Part shown: piece by piece, positions 25,401 to 38,060 of the stretch
Position numbering within the stretch: the stretch's first letter is position 1
Layout: each line of letters opens with the position of its first letter
Source of the DNA: Morella rubra
Taxonomy: Eukaryota > Streptophyta > Magnoliopsida > Fagales > Myricaceae
DNA: 64,000 bases
Reading direction: 5' to 3'
Assembly: GCA_003952965.2 (NCBI GenBank)
Contig: RXIC02000048.1
Location: forward strand, 186,001-250,000
Translations under genes and position numbers: made by a program
Notes under the pieces: generated by a model
Database searches by the model: none
What the model was told of the DNA's origin: nothing
Seen by the model: the letters and a program-made list of their open reading frames with translations, nothing else

Positions 25401-28133
25401 TTTGGAATAACAAAGATAACAATAGGGCTTAAATTTGAAATAGCGCACACAAAGTACACCACCAAACTTCAAAGAGGTGAAGATTACCACAGATCTAATT
25501 CCCAGACACCAAAAAATACCTAGGGACTGGTAAAGGGGGCATGTCCCTCCAATGCTTTGTCTCAGTATCAAGGACAAATGTACGAGCAGTAGGCCCTCTG
25601 CACTGTGGACCATATTGTCCTGTCACTACATAGATATATCTCCCATCTGTCACCATTCCTAGATGTGAGTGTGCCATCTCTTTTGGCATGTCAAATCTTC
25701 CTCCCCATGTATTATCAGTGAAGTTGTATATATCAACATGTGAATGTACCTATAAGACAATGAACGTAAACAATAAACAGAAACATCAAGGCTGCCTCCA
25801 TAAACTCAAACAGGCTACATATAAAAACATATCACCTTCTGCCAATAGGCTCTCGCTCAATGGCACATATTCCCAGTAAGGCCTATTGGAGAGCATAGTT
25901 TTGGGTTCAAGACCCAAAGATGCTTGTTTAACACAGCACTTAAAAAATGAATGCACACATAAATCAAAATTTTGACAAACAAACAGATTGGAATTGAAAT
26001 AAATGGATAATAGCTCTACAGATGTTAAAGTACCAAGGCTACCCCAAGAACAACAGCTCCTTATGACAACCCCAATTAGCTGGGAAGGTCTTGTCAAATG
26101 ATAAGCCCTATCAATCTACTAGCCATCAAGCAGTCTTGGATGAAAACCCTGAATCAATTGCATAACTTGAGTCACTAGCATTTGGTTTCCTCTATGTTGG
26201 AATATATGTTCACTCTAAAATCTTCACATAGTCAATAAGACTATAGAGCACTGAATGGTCACCATTGTCAAACTCAAACAGCTTTTCTTTTTATTTGTTT
26301 TGCCCTGAAAGTTACTCGCGCATCAAATGGCCTATGAATCCACAACCTCACTCTCCATATTTGTTTTATTGAATTAAGTGGTGCACACCATTTGAAGAAA
26401 AGGCTCATCAATATACCATCAACTAATTCAATCTTAATACTCCAATATCAACAAAAACCAAGAATAATGCTTACAAACCACAATCATGTACTTTAGAAGT
26501 AACACCACACTATCATCATTAGAAAATAGAGATATTTCAGCATAAACTCTAAAAATAATAAGAGAATGTAACAAGGAGATAACACTATTGCATAATTCAT
26601 ATACAGGGGTGAAACCAAAAGAAAATTGGGATAACAGGGTATCATGAATGACATTTGCTAGGGAAGGATTTAGACAAATTGTCCAAGTGATCCACAAAAT
26701 CTTCAGTGCAACAAAGTCAACTAATTCAAAAGCAACCCATTAACCTTATCAGTATTAGCATTTCAATGGCACTGGCCATCAGATCAAAAAGCCAAAAACA
26801 TAGAATTATCACGAACAGGTACTTAGCCTGTGGATTTTAAACATCTTTTGAATCAACTAAAGAGAATCATTCAGAGCAATTCTCACAGTGTCAATTGTGC
26901 CGTATCCTGCGAAAACATATAGAAGATTTTTAATCTGTATTGCTGCCCCATCAAGACGAGGCACAGGTGCAGCTGCCATCTTTTCCCATTTTAATTCAGG
27001 TGCAGGTAAATCAGCAAAAGTTGCCGATAAGACTCTCCCAGGAGCAGAATCTTCATCATTGCCAGCTACTGCCTATAAATAAAACAAAGTAACCATCACT
27101 TTTTCAGACAAGAAAGTTTAAAAGGCACTGTATTTCAGTCTCTTCTTCAATCCTAACTTCCTCACATACAAATGTAGAAAAATTGCAATTAAGGGTAAAA
27201 CATTGAAATAGGAGCAACGTTTCAATTACCTCAAACAAAAAATCAATTCATCAAGTAAACTATTAAACTACGCTCAAAGCATCTAAGTTTACTGAAACCA
27301 TAAATATGGAAACCGTTATCAACTGAACTTCCCATACATTCTACCCAATGCATGGAAGCATAACAAATACCCCAAACAAATATTTTTGACAGAATTTAAA
27401 CTACTCTACCATTACTTGAATAAACTAAGAGCTCAAAATTTCCCCCGTTTCCCTTCCATTTTCTCAGCAACAAAACAAAACGACAATCAAAATCAACAGC
27501 AACCAATTGAACTGGCACTAATGTGACCGGATAAGCAGCTTTCCCTCTTTTGTATTTTGGTTGTATTCAGCCCAATAAAAATGTTCGATTTAAAGAGCCT
27601 CGAAATCCAAAATTTCACACTCTGGTATTTCCTCCCCCCCCTCCAATCTCCCCAGAAACGAAACAAAAACAATCAGAGCTCACGGCACGGCATAAACCTA
27701 TATTAGCAGAATCCCAGAGAATTTTTTTTAAAAAAAAAAAAACTAAATGCCAGAAAGAAAACCAAGAAACTGTATTTACGGAAATATGTCCTTTTTTTCT
27801 CAGCATCCAACAACCCCCAAATCGGAATTCACACACGCATACATTACAACACAACTACATGCATACGTACATCCAATTATATGTAGATGAAGAAGATATA
27901 GCGAAATTATGATTAAAAATGCTCACCGCTTGAGGGCGCTCTTTAGGTTCATCTTTTTTTGGCACAATTAGGGTGCCTTGGGAGATATCATCACGTGCAG
28001 AAGCCCAACCAGAGGCGAAGCTTGCAGACGAGGCCCAGAGAAAATCGGCCACAAGAGCAAACCCTAATAAACCCACGCAGATTATCACAATCTTCGCCGA
28101 TCCGTACTTTCCTGAGCCCGAGGGCCTACCCAT
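18407..28133 (-). CDS. Membrane-anchored kelch/galactose-oxidase-like protein, seven exons (At3g27220-type)
   Basis: Coding exons, minus strand: 28133-27927, 27072-26887, 25749-25520, 24130-23960, 22021-21916, 20245-20039, 18577-18407. All introns are GT-AG and phases join without a break, giving 425 residues, close to the Arabidopsis family length. The start is the first ATG after a GA-rich leader. Residues about 14-34 (KIVIICVGLLGFALVADFLW) form a signal-anchor helix. The rest is a beta-propeller with kelch-type blades: LLYVFAGYGT, TDGRYIYVVTGQYGPQCRGP, LHVMGGSKEN, LYVIGGQEGDYMAKPG, NNSIVIVGGTTEKHPVTK, LYFTSGQRD. It ends GEMWRTKLKLNS. This suggests a type II secretory-pathway membrane protein with a lumenal propeller (inference); no biochemical role is known to me. 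Exons 5-7 lie in duplication copy 2. A perfect G-box lies about 160 bp upstream of the start. Confidence 0.9.
23333..23533. mobile_element. MITE-like inverted-repeat element in kelch intron 4
   Basis: About 200 bp starts GGGATAAATCCAAATTCCGTCC and ends with an imperfect inverted match (GGACCAAGGTGGAAGTTCGTCC in reverse). This pattern is common for Mutator-type MITEs in plant introns. No clear target duplication was found. Confidence 0.5.
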
Positions 28134-28292
28134 TATCTCACATTTACAGGGGGCCAGAGAGAGAGAGAGCGAGAGAGAAGCTTTTCCAGATATGAAGCGG
28201 GTCTGTGTGTGATCAGTGTTGAAGTGTTTCGCCTGCGTCTCTTGGAGCTAGGGATGGAGGGAGCAAGAAACAGAGTGTCTGACTAGAGACAT

Positions 28293-28298
28293 CACGTG
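28293..28298. promoter_or_regulatory. G-box upstream of the kelch gene
   Basis: The palindrome CACGTG lies 160 bp upstream of the kelch ATG, next to the GA-rich leader (28156-28182). G-boxes bind bZIP and bHLH factors in plants. Position fits a promoter or early 5' UTR; function is inferred. Confidence 0.35.
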
Positions 28299-28299
28299 A

Positions 28300-29090
28300 G
28301 GCTGCAGAGCCGGCACGGACGGGGATTGTCCAATATTACCGACTTTATTTCCTTTTCTCGAGTTCTTTATTTTTCAGCTGAGGGAAAAAAGTTTCTCCTT
28401 ATCACATTAGTTTTTCACTTTGTGTTTTTTAGGCTCGCTAGTTTTTTGAACTTTTTTTCACCTTGTTTTGCTTTCATTTTATTAACAGAAAAAAAAATTC
28501 TTTCATTTTCTTTGCCTGTGTTTGATTTGAGAGTCTGTGTAAAATTGATACTAATTTAATTATATCATAATACTGACATATTAGATAAACATTAAAAAAG
28601 TAACTTAGAATGTGAAATAAAAAAATCTACATAATATATATATATATAGTATATTGTTTATGATATACTATAATACATAATATTTATATTGGTTATGATA
28701 TAGTATATTATAGTATATTGTTTATTGAAAATAAAAAAAGAATAGGACATTTTAAATTAACAAGAAAATCCGAGGTTGTATCTTTTATAAGAAGATGGAT
28801 CTCCAATAAAAATTTTGGTGATAGTGTAGAGGAGAGAATTGAACATCAGGAATAGGTTGATTATTATGCATGATTATGTCACCATTCGAATATATCTTAA
28901 TCGCAGCGAAAACCTTATTATTCTTATTTTAAGAAAAATAATGATCCTACCAATTTTTTAATTTACCTTTAAATTCGGTAATAAGGCAATTGAATAAGGC
29001 AATTGACTACCTAGTTATCAATTATGTTGAAAATTTGCAGAACATTTTGAGTACATGGTCAATTCACGAAGGATATTGAGAATTTCCAAT
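28300..29090. other. Intergenic, kelch gene promoter side
   Basis: Very AT-rich with short repeated blocks of TATAGTATATTGTTTATG type at 28645-28730. No gene was recognised. Confidence 0.5.
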
Positions 29091-29500
29091 AACTTTCTGA
29101 CCTCCCTGCGGGAGATATGCACTTCTTTCTGCTTTTTATGCTCTTAATGCTATGGATCTTATTTGGTTACTTCGTTGTCAGGTGGTGCATGGAGGCAAAT
29201 TGAGAAACCCTTCTTCTATAGATTCTCAAATTTTAAAGGTTGCAACTGAGCATACAAGTGCGGCATATCTCTCATCCAAGGAAGAACGATGGTCACCACC
29301 CCCCCGTGGTACAATCAAAGCAAATTTTGATATAGCTATTCGTCCTAATTATGCTGCTGCTGCTTCGATTTTTGGCCAATGGAATGGGCAGATTATTCAT
29401 CGAGCCTCCAAGATTCCTAAAACCCGCCTTGTTTGCTGTTGGACAGGCGCGTGCTCTAAATATTGAGAAACTCCAATTGGAAGGTGATTCAAGCTATTAC
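29090..29500 (+). mobile_element. LINE RNase H fragment
   Basis: Plus-strand reading shows the C-terminal RNase H-like domain of a plant L1 ORF2 (RWSPPPRGTIKANFDIAI, ASIFGQWNGQIIHRASK, then after a frame change LQLEGDSSYYNATIKL). It is a short dead scrap between the two host genes. Confidence 0.7.
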
Positions 29501-29643
29501 AACGCCACAATTAAGCTTTCTGAATTCCATGCCCTTGCCTTGCCTACAGCAATAAACTAAAACGATTAATGTTAAAAGTAATCATCGTTAAGAGCCGTAA
29601 AGGTTCAATCTAGATTTATAGTTACAAACACTTGCTTTCTTTA

Positions 29644-29685
29644 ACATAAAACCTACCCCTCCCTCCCTCCCTCTCTCTCTCTCTT
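29644..29685. repeat. CCCT/CT microsatellite
   Basis: A (CCCT)n tract passes into (CT)n just downstream of the SHOU4-like gene's 3' end. A separate A-rich run follows at 29920-29950. Confidence 0.7.
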
Positions 29686-29917
29686 TTCCTAATACAAATA
29701 ACCAGATGAGGAGAGTGCAATATCACAAACTGTGCTCAGAATCAAATACTTTCCTTTGTTTTAACACCTGTCTGGTCAAACATGTAAAACTTCTCACTAC
29801 ATCAAGCCACGCCCATTACAAGCTTCCAAACCCTACGAAGAATAATAGAACGAAAATTCCTAAAGTCTATATACCAAGCTAAAGATTGGGCAACAAAAAA
29901 AAAATACACAAAATTAG

Positions 29918-29950
<33 letters not shown>

Positions 29951-30044
29951 CACCATGTCGTCTTGATACAAACACCACAGGCATCACAACCACCATTATC
30001 GATTCTGGTACTTTCAACAAGATATATCACAAAAGACCAGTGCC

Positions 30045-33000
30045 CTAAACAGGTATGACATCAATTTTTGATGTATCTTCAAATCTCAAAACAACACCGT
30101 CAAGGCTAGCCGGAAAGATACACTGTGCCCACTGGCATCCAGTTGTTAATGGCTCCGGTGGTGGCACAATCATAAGCACATTGTCATTTCTTTGGACAAC
30201 TCCCATCACGCTGACCGTGCTACCTTCTTTGATGTACCTACAAACCGTCAGTGACAGTTCCATAAGATTTTATCACACTGGCCTACTGTTACAGACTTCT
30301 TTGTCTTGAATACTATTGAGGAAAGCCATTTGGTTTGTCACTTATCCGATCATGAAGTTAAATTATGTATTCATGCATTGGAATAAACCCAATGCTCACT
30401 ACTTGCGACCACGAAAAACCAAAAGGCAAGATTAAACCTAAAGCCAACCCAGGTCTCTCCCAGCCTATTGACAAAATACAGAATAGAATGAAGAGTATGG
30501 TCCGCGTGAAAGGAAAACCCCAAGGCTGGTTCTACGATCAGCTGTACTAATCAATATCCCTTGACACCAACTATTTATTAAAATAACAGCCTTTATACAA
30601 AAAGAAAGACAAGATAGTCTTGTAAGTCAGATATGCTGACAATTTGCTTTTTGCTTAACTTTCTTGTCAAAAAACTAATGGTCATTTTTAACTAGGAAAG
30701 GAAAAACCTAAACCCTAGGGCTCCCCTGCCCCAAAAAAAGACAAGACAAAATAGAATGGACGGAAAATGCTAAAAGTCAACCTTCTTAACTTCAACCAAA
30801 CAAATGGACTTAGCAGAACAAATTCTTGAGACAGTTCTTTACCCTTCTTTCAATCGCATCACACGATCATCGCTTGAAAGGTTCCTCTCTCCCAACCATC
30901 GGAGTAACTCAGGAGACAAGTCTTTGTTTTCTGAGGTCACATCAACAACAGCAGAGTCGTCAACATAAGGAGTCACCCGTGCACCATAGCCAGTCTTGAC
31001 TAATGCTCTTAACCCAGACTGAAAATCCGAGATGTAGAAGTCGACCACTTGCCTCTGTCAGACAACATAAGCAGAAAACTCAAGTTTAAAAATTAAAATA
31101 GGTGGGAGAATGCTTCCACAATGGCTCACTCTTAGTTAGCATCACACGATCCTAACTAAGAGTGAATCCAAAATTGGAAGCAAGAGGAAAAGATTCTAAC
31201 AAACATGTTCATTCTCAACAATGGCTCGTTCAGGATAAAAGGCTGAAGTTTCCCAAAGTGCTGAGGGCTTCCTTTCCCACAAAGCTCACAGGAAGAGGGC
31301 TTTCTTAGTCACTCAAATTTCTTGAAACCTATGCCAGAAGACTGGGCATCTATCTTTACCCAACCTCCATTTAGAATTTGACTGCAAACCGCTGGTTAAC
31401 AAATAGAAGCACAACCTCTGGTTTTTGTCTCAGCATTATATGTGCTTTTGCACTAAACATATGCAAACAATGAAAAGATGTGTGCCTTCCAGACTAATTC
31501 TAGAAAATTGAATTATCGCCACCATTCTATGCTGCTGAACACTGCTGAGTGATTTTCTAAAAAGCCTTTCAAAAATACGAGCAGGCCCAAAACTCAACAG
31601 GCCAGTTAACAGAAAAAGATTTACCGCTCATAAAACTGACAAATTGTGTACACAAAAGATAAAACCTGTATGATCTGTGAACGTAAATATTCAGTTCCTC
31701 ACCTCAGCTGCTCTGAGTCCCCATGTAAAACGACGATGTGTAGAATTGGCTGGCTTGGAATCCCATCCTCGATACTCATACAAGCTGGTAGATGTATAGA
31801 CGCATCTAGGAACTCTGCGGAAGGATGACTCAAGGGGCACATTACCGCAGGTAACCACCTTAAGAAAAACAAAACAAAACACGACATTCAACTTTCTTGT
31901 TAGACGTCATTGAAAAGTACAAAAGTAACATTAAGCTACGAAGTCTCAAAGCTATATGTACATCATGATATCAAGTGCATGGAAATCGTATTTCCAGCTA
32001 ATTAATGGATGCATGTAACTTGTGCTCTTCTACCCCTGGCCGCCAACAAAGACACAGACAAACACAGACGATATGGAATTTTGAGGTCATTGATCCTCCT
32101 AGTTGCTAAAAATAAATCTTGTAAAATTCAGACTTACGATAGAGCTCTGTAAATGCATAATTAACTGAGAAACTTTTCAATTGATTCTCTTCGTAACAAA
32201 ATTTTCCATCGAATTTCAAATATCTGTCAACACAAACTTGCTAAGATTCTTTCTAAAGACGGATGTTCCCATTTCCGAACTCTATTACAATGCCTAAGAT
32301 GTTAAGATCTAACTCAGTATCACCATGTCTAAATTACCTATGCCAACCCTTTTTAGTAATTCTTTTATTCATAGAGCTCAGTTGCAAGGCATAGGAGATA
32401 AGAGATATGGAATATCAGATGAGATTCTTAGGTTGCATACCCCAGAAACCTTCACATATTGCCCACTTCTTGCAGTTCTCAGTTCAGCATCTGGATAACG
32501 ATAAATGAAACCTGTGATAGCTCGTCTTCCCCAGCAACTATTCCAAATGAATAATGCAGCAACTATGACAAAAAGTACTGTCACAACAATGAGCAGAATG
32601 GGATTGTGGACCGCTCCCATAATGAAACCACCAGCAATGAACCCCATCACAAATATAAGAATCACCGACCACAATATTGGCTTTGGGATGTTTCTTCTGA
32701 AGGAAAATTGATCATCTGGGCTAAGAGTAGTTACAGCTGGATTGTGAGCAACAGAGGTACCATGTATTTTGATTGATCCCATAGATTCTAAAGGTCCAGA
32801 GACCTTTCTTGGGGCCCCAGATGAATTCAGTGGGCCGGAAGAAATGGGCCCAGATGTGATAAGACCTGTTGTAGGAAGAACTGGGGCAATAGGGCCAGAG
32901 TTTTGGCGGGTCACTCCACCAGATTGGGGACCAGATGACTTCTTCACAGGCTCACCATGTTTATTGAGCGGCCCGGAATTTGATTTCTTCATAGAAGATG

Positions 33001-33325
33001 AACCAGACATGCCTGAAGACACTGGACCTGACACATAACTGGACCGAGCTGCTGCATTCGCCGGAATGGGCCCTGAATGTGTGCCAGCACCTCCAAAAGA
33101 TCCAGTCCTGGATGGAGCACTATTTAACTGTCCAGATTTCCTAGACTTCGAACCATCCGTGGGGATATCAAACATTTTCCCCAGTTCTCCTGACTTCTTG
33201 ATATCACCACCTGTATAGGGCATGGCAGTTGAAATCATTGTCGGAGTCCTTTCTTTTGGCTGCTCAGGCCGGCCAGAGACATAGAGGCCATTGCTAAGCT
33301 GATGAGATGGGAATCTGGAACCCAT
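30045..33325 (-). CDS. SHOU4: SHOU4/SHOU4L-like membrane protein (cellulose synthase trafficking)
   Basis: Coding exons, minus strand: 33325-32441, 31858-31703, 31054-30843, 30237-30045. GT-AG introns with joining phases give 481 residues, close to the Arabidopsis proteins. The start MGSRFPSHQLSNGLYVSGRP is diagnostic. Residues about 70-195 are low complexity, rich in SGP motifs. Two membrane helices span about 216-240 and 242-261 (LWSVILIFVMGF; LLIVVTVLFVIVAALFIW). The C-terminal half (GNVPLESSFRRVPRCVYTST, WGLRAAERQVVDFYISDFQS, MRLKEGYIKEGSTVSVMGVV, ending SKIDVIPV) is conserved. In Arabidopsis SHOU4 proteins restrain delivery of cellulose synthase complexes to the plasma membrane. Databases often call the family 'ubiquitin-specific protease C19-related', but no protease Cys or His box is visible. 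I cannot tell whether this is the SHOU4 or SHOU4L orthologue. Confidence 0.93.
31126..31165. repeat. Perfect 14-bp inverted repeat in SHOU4-like intron 2
   Basis: The arm TCACTCTTAGTTAG (31126-31139) and its exact complement (31152-31165) flank a 12-base loop. It could form a hairpin in the intron; it may be a tiny element end or chance. Confidence 0.6.
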
Positions 33326-36110
33326 CAGGCTCTTCTATGAGAATCCAAAACAGTCCACACAGCAAACACGTACCAGAAGGCTGAGATGATATTGTAGGTC
33401 CTACTGCAAATAAAAATCGGACAATTTAAGAGTAAGATAAGTTTTAGCAAGAAACTTGAAAACTATCAAGAACCATGTATCAGGAGTAAAATTCTAAATA
33501 AGAAAACCAAACATAAATTTGAGAAAAGAGGCCAAAATACACAATCTATCAATCACTATCAGAATTTTTCAATCAAACTAAATAAGTGGTCCAAAAACAA
33601 AGCAAGGATATCTTGCAACAAGAATAGTCCTGCAGGAGACAATAACACATTCATAAATTAGCAACAGGATGCAAGCTTTGAATGAAAAGCAATCAAATAA
33701 TAACACTATACTACATGGGTCCCAAACAACTAAGCAAAACCACTGTATGAAAAGGAATGGAAACACCACATGTAAGTGGCACAGCTAAAGAACAATAACA
33801 AAGTTATACTATATAAACAACATATTGAAACAATTAACTATTCTTTTTGAGCAAACAATATGTCATAATAATGCTGAGAGTATTAGTCACTAGGGCATGT
33901 TTGCATTTAGGAATTTTTAGAAAATTTTGGTGATTTTGTGAAAATTGAGGTAGATTAGAGTTTTATTGGATTTTGTGAAATTTTTTGAAGTATGGTTGAA
34001 GATGATGGAAGATTTTGGAGTTTTATGAGTTGGTAAAAAAATGAAGAGAGAGATGATTTGAATAAACTTTTTATGTTTATTGTAATGGAAAGAGATGATT
34101 CAATGGGGAGAGAGAGATGATTTTGAACTTAATTATTATTTTAAAAAAAAATTCAGAATTAAAATAAACAGAGATAAACTTGTTGTGGGCCCCTTATTTG
34201 GTGTGAAAACTGAAAAAGTTAAAAAAAATCGTGACAAAATTCATGTTTGCATCTAAAAATTCTTAAAAGTTCACAATTTTTTTACAAAATTTGGCTTTGC
34301 AAGCATGCCATAACCAAGCTGTATTGTCAAATCCAAGCATGTCAGCATGAATTGTAGTCAATTTTTGTAGGTGAGTGAAAGTAGGAAAAGAAAATATTTA
34401 ATGTAATCTCATACTAGACATTTTGTTTTCGCTCAAAACTTGAAAAGCTAAACTCGTCCAAGTTCCTAGCTTTCTCAGGCCAAAGTAATCAGAACGTTCC
34501 TTTTTTCTGCCTTTTCCTGTCCATTCTTATGAAATAGCATATAAATCTTCCAAACACCATTTGAAACTCCAAATCCCACTAGGACCACTTCTATATTCAT
34601 AATAGGCTCAGGGGAAGCTCATAGCTTTCTCAGGCCAAAGTAATCAAAACGTCATTTTTTCTCTCCTTTTCTTGTCCAGTCTCATGAATAGCAGAAGAAA
34701 CTTCCAAACACAATTTGAAACTCCAAATCTCGCTAGCACCACTTGTAATAGAGTACACCTAAATCAACTAAAACCAGAGTGACAGCGAACTCAGATACAC
34801 CCAACCAGTCTACTTATCACACATCAATGGCAGAGAGATAACAGTAAATCAAAACTCAGAAAAGTAGTCGTGTTTCTAGAGACCAACGATCCAAAGAGCC
34901 ATTTACAAATGTGTAGATCAATGAAACCTCGAATACTGGAAGCTGTTTTTCTGTTTTTCATTAATTTATTTTGTATTCATAAGATTTGAACTTTAGAGCC
35001 ACTGCTCACAAATTGAGCCAAAGCCCAAGTTACATACCACAGCAGCACCTGCATGAAATTAAAGAAAATGCAAATCTGAAGCACAGTACTCAGAAGGTAA
35101 ATGACCCAGATGAGACTTCACTGGCATAAAAATATATCAGAATCATCCACTTGCATGAAACAAATACCCTGGACGAATAGACCAAATCCATATAAGTTGC
35201 ATCTCAACCCGTTAGATCTAAATGAGATTTCGGACCTAAGACCTCAGTGTAGAAGAAATATGTGATTCAAGGCTTTTATTTATTGCCCTTTCCTATATAT
35301 TTTTGGCAACTAAATTGACACGCGAGAAGACTCAAACACATTTTTTTGGAAGATTCAAAGAACCATATAGTTTCCAAACATCTAGGATCCACAACAAAAA
35401 TTCAACCTCAAATCAGACAAAGAAAGCACGTCACGTCACTATTTTGTACAAAATAACGTAATTAAGGCACGGGTTCCATGAAAAGAACTTCTGGGATCTG
35501 AAGTTCACCTGAATGCACGTTTGAGTTTCTCTGGTTCCCAACCAAGTACAGAAACATTCACACTTTTCCATGTTCTTTTTCCTACATTTTCTAACCGACT
35601 AAGGTCACTAGCACAAATGGAATAACTACACTTCCGACAAGATGAAAAAAATCTTCTATATTTAGAAAGGCTCCAACCATAACACCTTCTGACCTCTATC
35701 TACCAACCAAAGTATTCCCCCAACCTCATTCTCCCCAAAAATCCATATATATCCGAAGAAGATCCGGTACAGGAGTTCAAGTCCTGTTGGATCTGAGAAA
35801 TACAAACAATGAGAGTTGAACCGTGAACGAAAATATAAATCTGTACCTTCATAGTACATTATCCACGGCAATCAAACATAGTACTACGGTATACACGTAA
35901 TCCACATCAATTTCCTGAAAAGGAGATTTCCATAGTGTAAATCGAAGAAGTAAAGCATACCCAGATCACCATTTTGACCAAAAAGCAAGGCAATGGAGAA
36001 GATCTAGACAGATAAGCAGAGTGTTCAGAGGGTTCTCCGAGTTGAATCTAGAGGGGAAGGGCTAAACGGTCATGAGAGAGACAATAGAATACCTGAAACA
36101 GAAGTGAAAT
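33326..36110 (-). other. 5' UTR and leader intron of the SHOU4-like gene
   Basis: Upstream of the start codon a leader exon begins at 33403 after an acceptor (TTTGCAG). A matching donor reads GATCTGG/GTATGC with the exon end at 35961. The first noncoding exon would run from about 36.1 kb to 35961. A second possible acceptor (CTGTTTCAG) lies near 36092, so the exact first exon is uncertain. The intron holds a MITE at 33893-34310 and otherwise no recognised feature. A leader intron is inferred from splice signals only. Confidence 0.5.
33893..34310. mobile_element. MITE in the SHOU4-like leader intron
   Basis: A 418-bp non-coding segment begins GGGCATGTTTGCATTTAGG and ends with an inverted partner reading TGGCATGCTTGCAAAGCC. 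Inner sequence also mirrors (GAATTTTTAGA near both ends). The target duplication is unclear, so superfamily is unassigned (hAT or PIF/Harbinger type possible). Confidence 0.6.
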
Positions 36111-36199
36111 GAATGGGGGAATTGGAAATGTTTGAAGTTAGTGGGAGTTGTGGAAGTGATTCTGCTGGTAACACTGAGATCGCATCTCCGAAGGGGTCG

Positions 36200-36217
36200 C
36201 TCTCTCTCTCTCTCTCT
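36200..36217. repeat. (TC)n tract upstream of the SHOU4-like gene
   Basis: On the gene's sense strand this is an (AG)n tract close to the inferred transcription start, a common plant core-promoter or leader feature. Confidence 0.6.
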
Positions 36218-36539
36218 AATATTTTTTCACCTTTCTCTCACTTCAAAGAGCCGCAACAGCTGGTGGGTTGTCCCGTCCCGCAAAAACCCACCAAACTCAT
36301 GAAAAAGAGATTTAAAGTGAAGGTCACTTAAACAAATATTAGCTTGAGAGACACTTTCTATCCTCTACCTCCCTCTGTCTCTGTCTCTGTGTGTTTAAAT
36401 GATTGCTTTTTAAAATTTATTTTTCCGTTTTCCCGGAGAAAATGGCTAAACGGTGGCATGAATAGATGAGAGGAGACTTTTAAATCCATAAGAGTTGAGG
36501 AGACTTTTAAATCCAAATAATCACCTCGGCCCAAGGCTG

Positions 36540-36710
36540 ATGCTACAGTTGTTAGAAAGAATTATTCACCCGTGGACCAATTCTATAGGGTAACTGATTA
36601 GGAGTTCGAATTTTACCACTTTTGAGTACTTTGTATTTAACTAATACTAAAATTCTAGATTGATTCAAGCTCAAAGATTAATCATTGTGCGCTCCAGCTC
36701 GGTAAATGCG
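36540..36710 (+). mobile_element. Possible tRNA-derived SINE remnant
   Basis: TGCTACAGTTGTTAGA resembles a polymerase III A box and AGGAGTTCGAATTTT, about 65 bp later, resembles a B box. No clear tail or target duplication was seen, so this is weak. Confidence 0.25.
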
Positions 36711-37628
36711 TTTTCTAACTAAGATATGTTTATTCAAATCCATTTACAAAGGGTCCAGAACAACAAATTTTTCTAATTACACAATAAAAAACATCATACC
36801 TTCTAAATTAACCTGTTTTGGTGCATGGCAAAATGAGAAAAAATGTTGGTTTTTTTTTAGTATGGAAAGCTTAAGCAACAAAAAGGACAACATACTACGT
36901 GTACTTATTTGTTAGCCAAAATTTTGGCCTTATATAATAATTACAAAATATTTTATTTCTCCATCAAATCATCTATTTTTATTATAATAAAAATAAAATA
37001 TTCATTCAAATAATCTCTTTCTTTATTTTTTCACTAACTCCAACATTTCAAAATTTTAATTACTCTAAAATTTTAAATTTTATTTATTTCAATATGTGGT
37101 TAAAATTTTAACACTCAAAATTTTTTGTTTTGAAATTCAAAGTTTAATTCGAGATATATATAGAGAGGAAATACTTTAAAGTCAACAAGGTGCTTAGTTG
37201 GAGTTGGTGGGCTGTTAAACACTCTCGCAGCCTAACAAACCATACGCCATCGGCCCAAGAGAAAATATACGTCTTCGGCTTTCTCGTTAGATGATAAAAG
37301 ATACTGAGTGCAACAGGTAACTTTTTGCTAACCGTTAGATTCAAACTTGCAAAAAAAAAAAAAAAAAAAAATCCCACAAAAATATCTTATTTAGCTATCG
37401 AGTCACCAATTTTACGGTGCCAAAAGATATTCTCTTTTCCTTTGACATTTCTATGCCAGGTTTAAGTTTGTTATTAACTCGAGCTTCTAAACTATTTCTG
37501 GAATAGCTATTGAAGTGGCCCACATGTATAAAGTTTAATTAAATTAATAGGATGATTACAACTTTGTTCCTAAAAGAATTTTACTTTTAGAGTTTTAATT
37601 ACAACACAGTTTGTTTCTTGAGAAAAAT
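36711..37628. other. Intergenic, AT-rich
   Basis: No gene or element recognised. A poly-A run lies near 37350-37371. Confidence 0.5.
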
Positions 37629-38060
37629 AATTGGAGAAAAATTATAGCACAACCATATTTATAAGGGTAAAATTAAAGTGCAAATTTGTCTGATTAAAAA
37701 AAAAATCAATATTCACCTCACATTTGATTTGCGAACAATAACTGGATTGACCGAAATGCCCCTTCAAGATATAAATAAATAAATAAAATGAATGAAAGAA
37801 TAAAATTACATAAAAATAAGACTTAACATTTAATTTATGAATATATTACTCTTATTTTTTTATTTTCTTATTTTTATAATAATTTTATCTTGGAGGGATA
37901 CTTCAATCATTTTTTTATTTAATTTAACTGCAGGCGACAATTGCTTTTTTTTTTTTTTGGATAATTTGAAGAGCTTAATCAGATAAATTGAAACTTGATG
38001 AGACACTTTAATTTTACTCCATAAATATGAGGCCTACTATAAGATTTTCCCAAAATAATG
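37629..38060. mobile_element. MITE with long imperfect terminal inverted repeats
   Basis: The outer 70 bp or so on each side mirror each other. Shared blocks read inward from both ends are TATAG, CATATTTAT, GTAAAATTAAAGTG and TCTGATTAA. The core is AT-rich and non-coding. Ends are fixed only to within several bases and no target duplication was confirmed. Confidence 0.6.

Noticed and set aside
27550-27912. 120-codon open frame on the plus strand
   Set aside because: It lies antisense in kelch intron 1, across homopolymers, with no recognisable domain.
18407-28133. Idea that the kelch gene might be broken by the duplication
   Set aside because: All seven exons read in phase with GT-AG introns to a normal stop and the length matches the family, so the gene looks whole.
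32769-33038. 89-codon frame on the plus strand rich in GPE and GPD
   Set aside because: It is the antisense shadow of the SGP-repeat part of the SHOU4-like exon 1.
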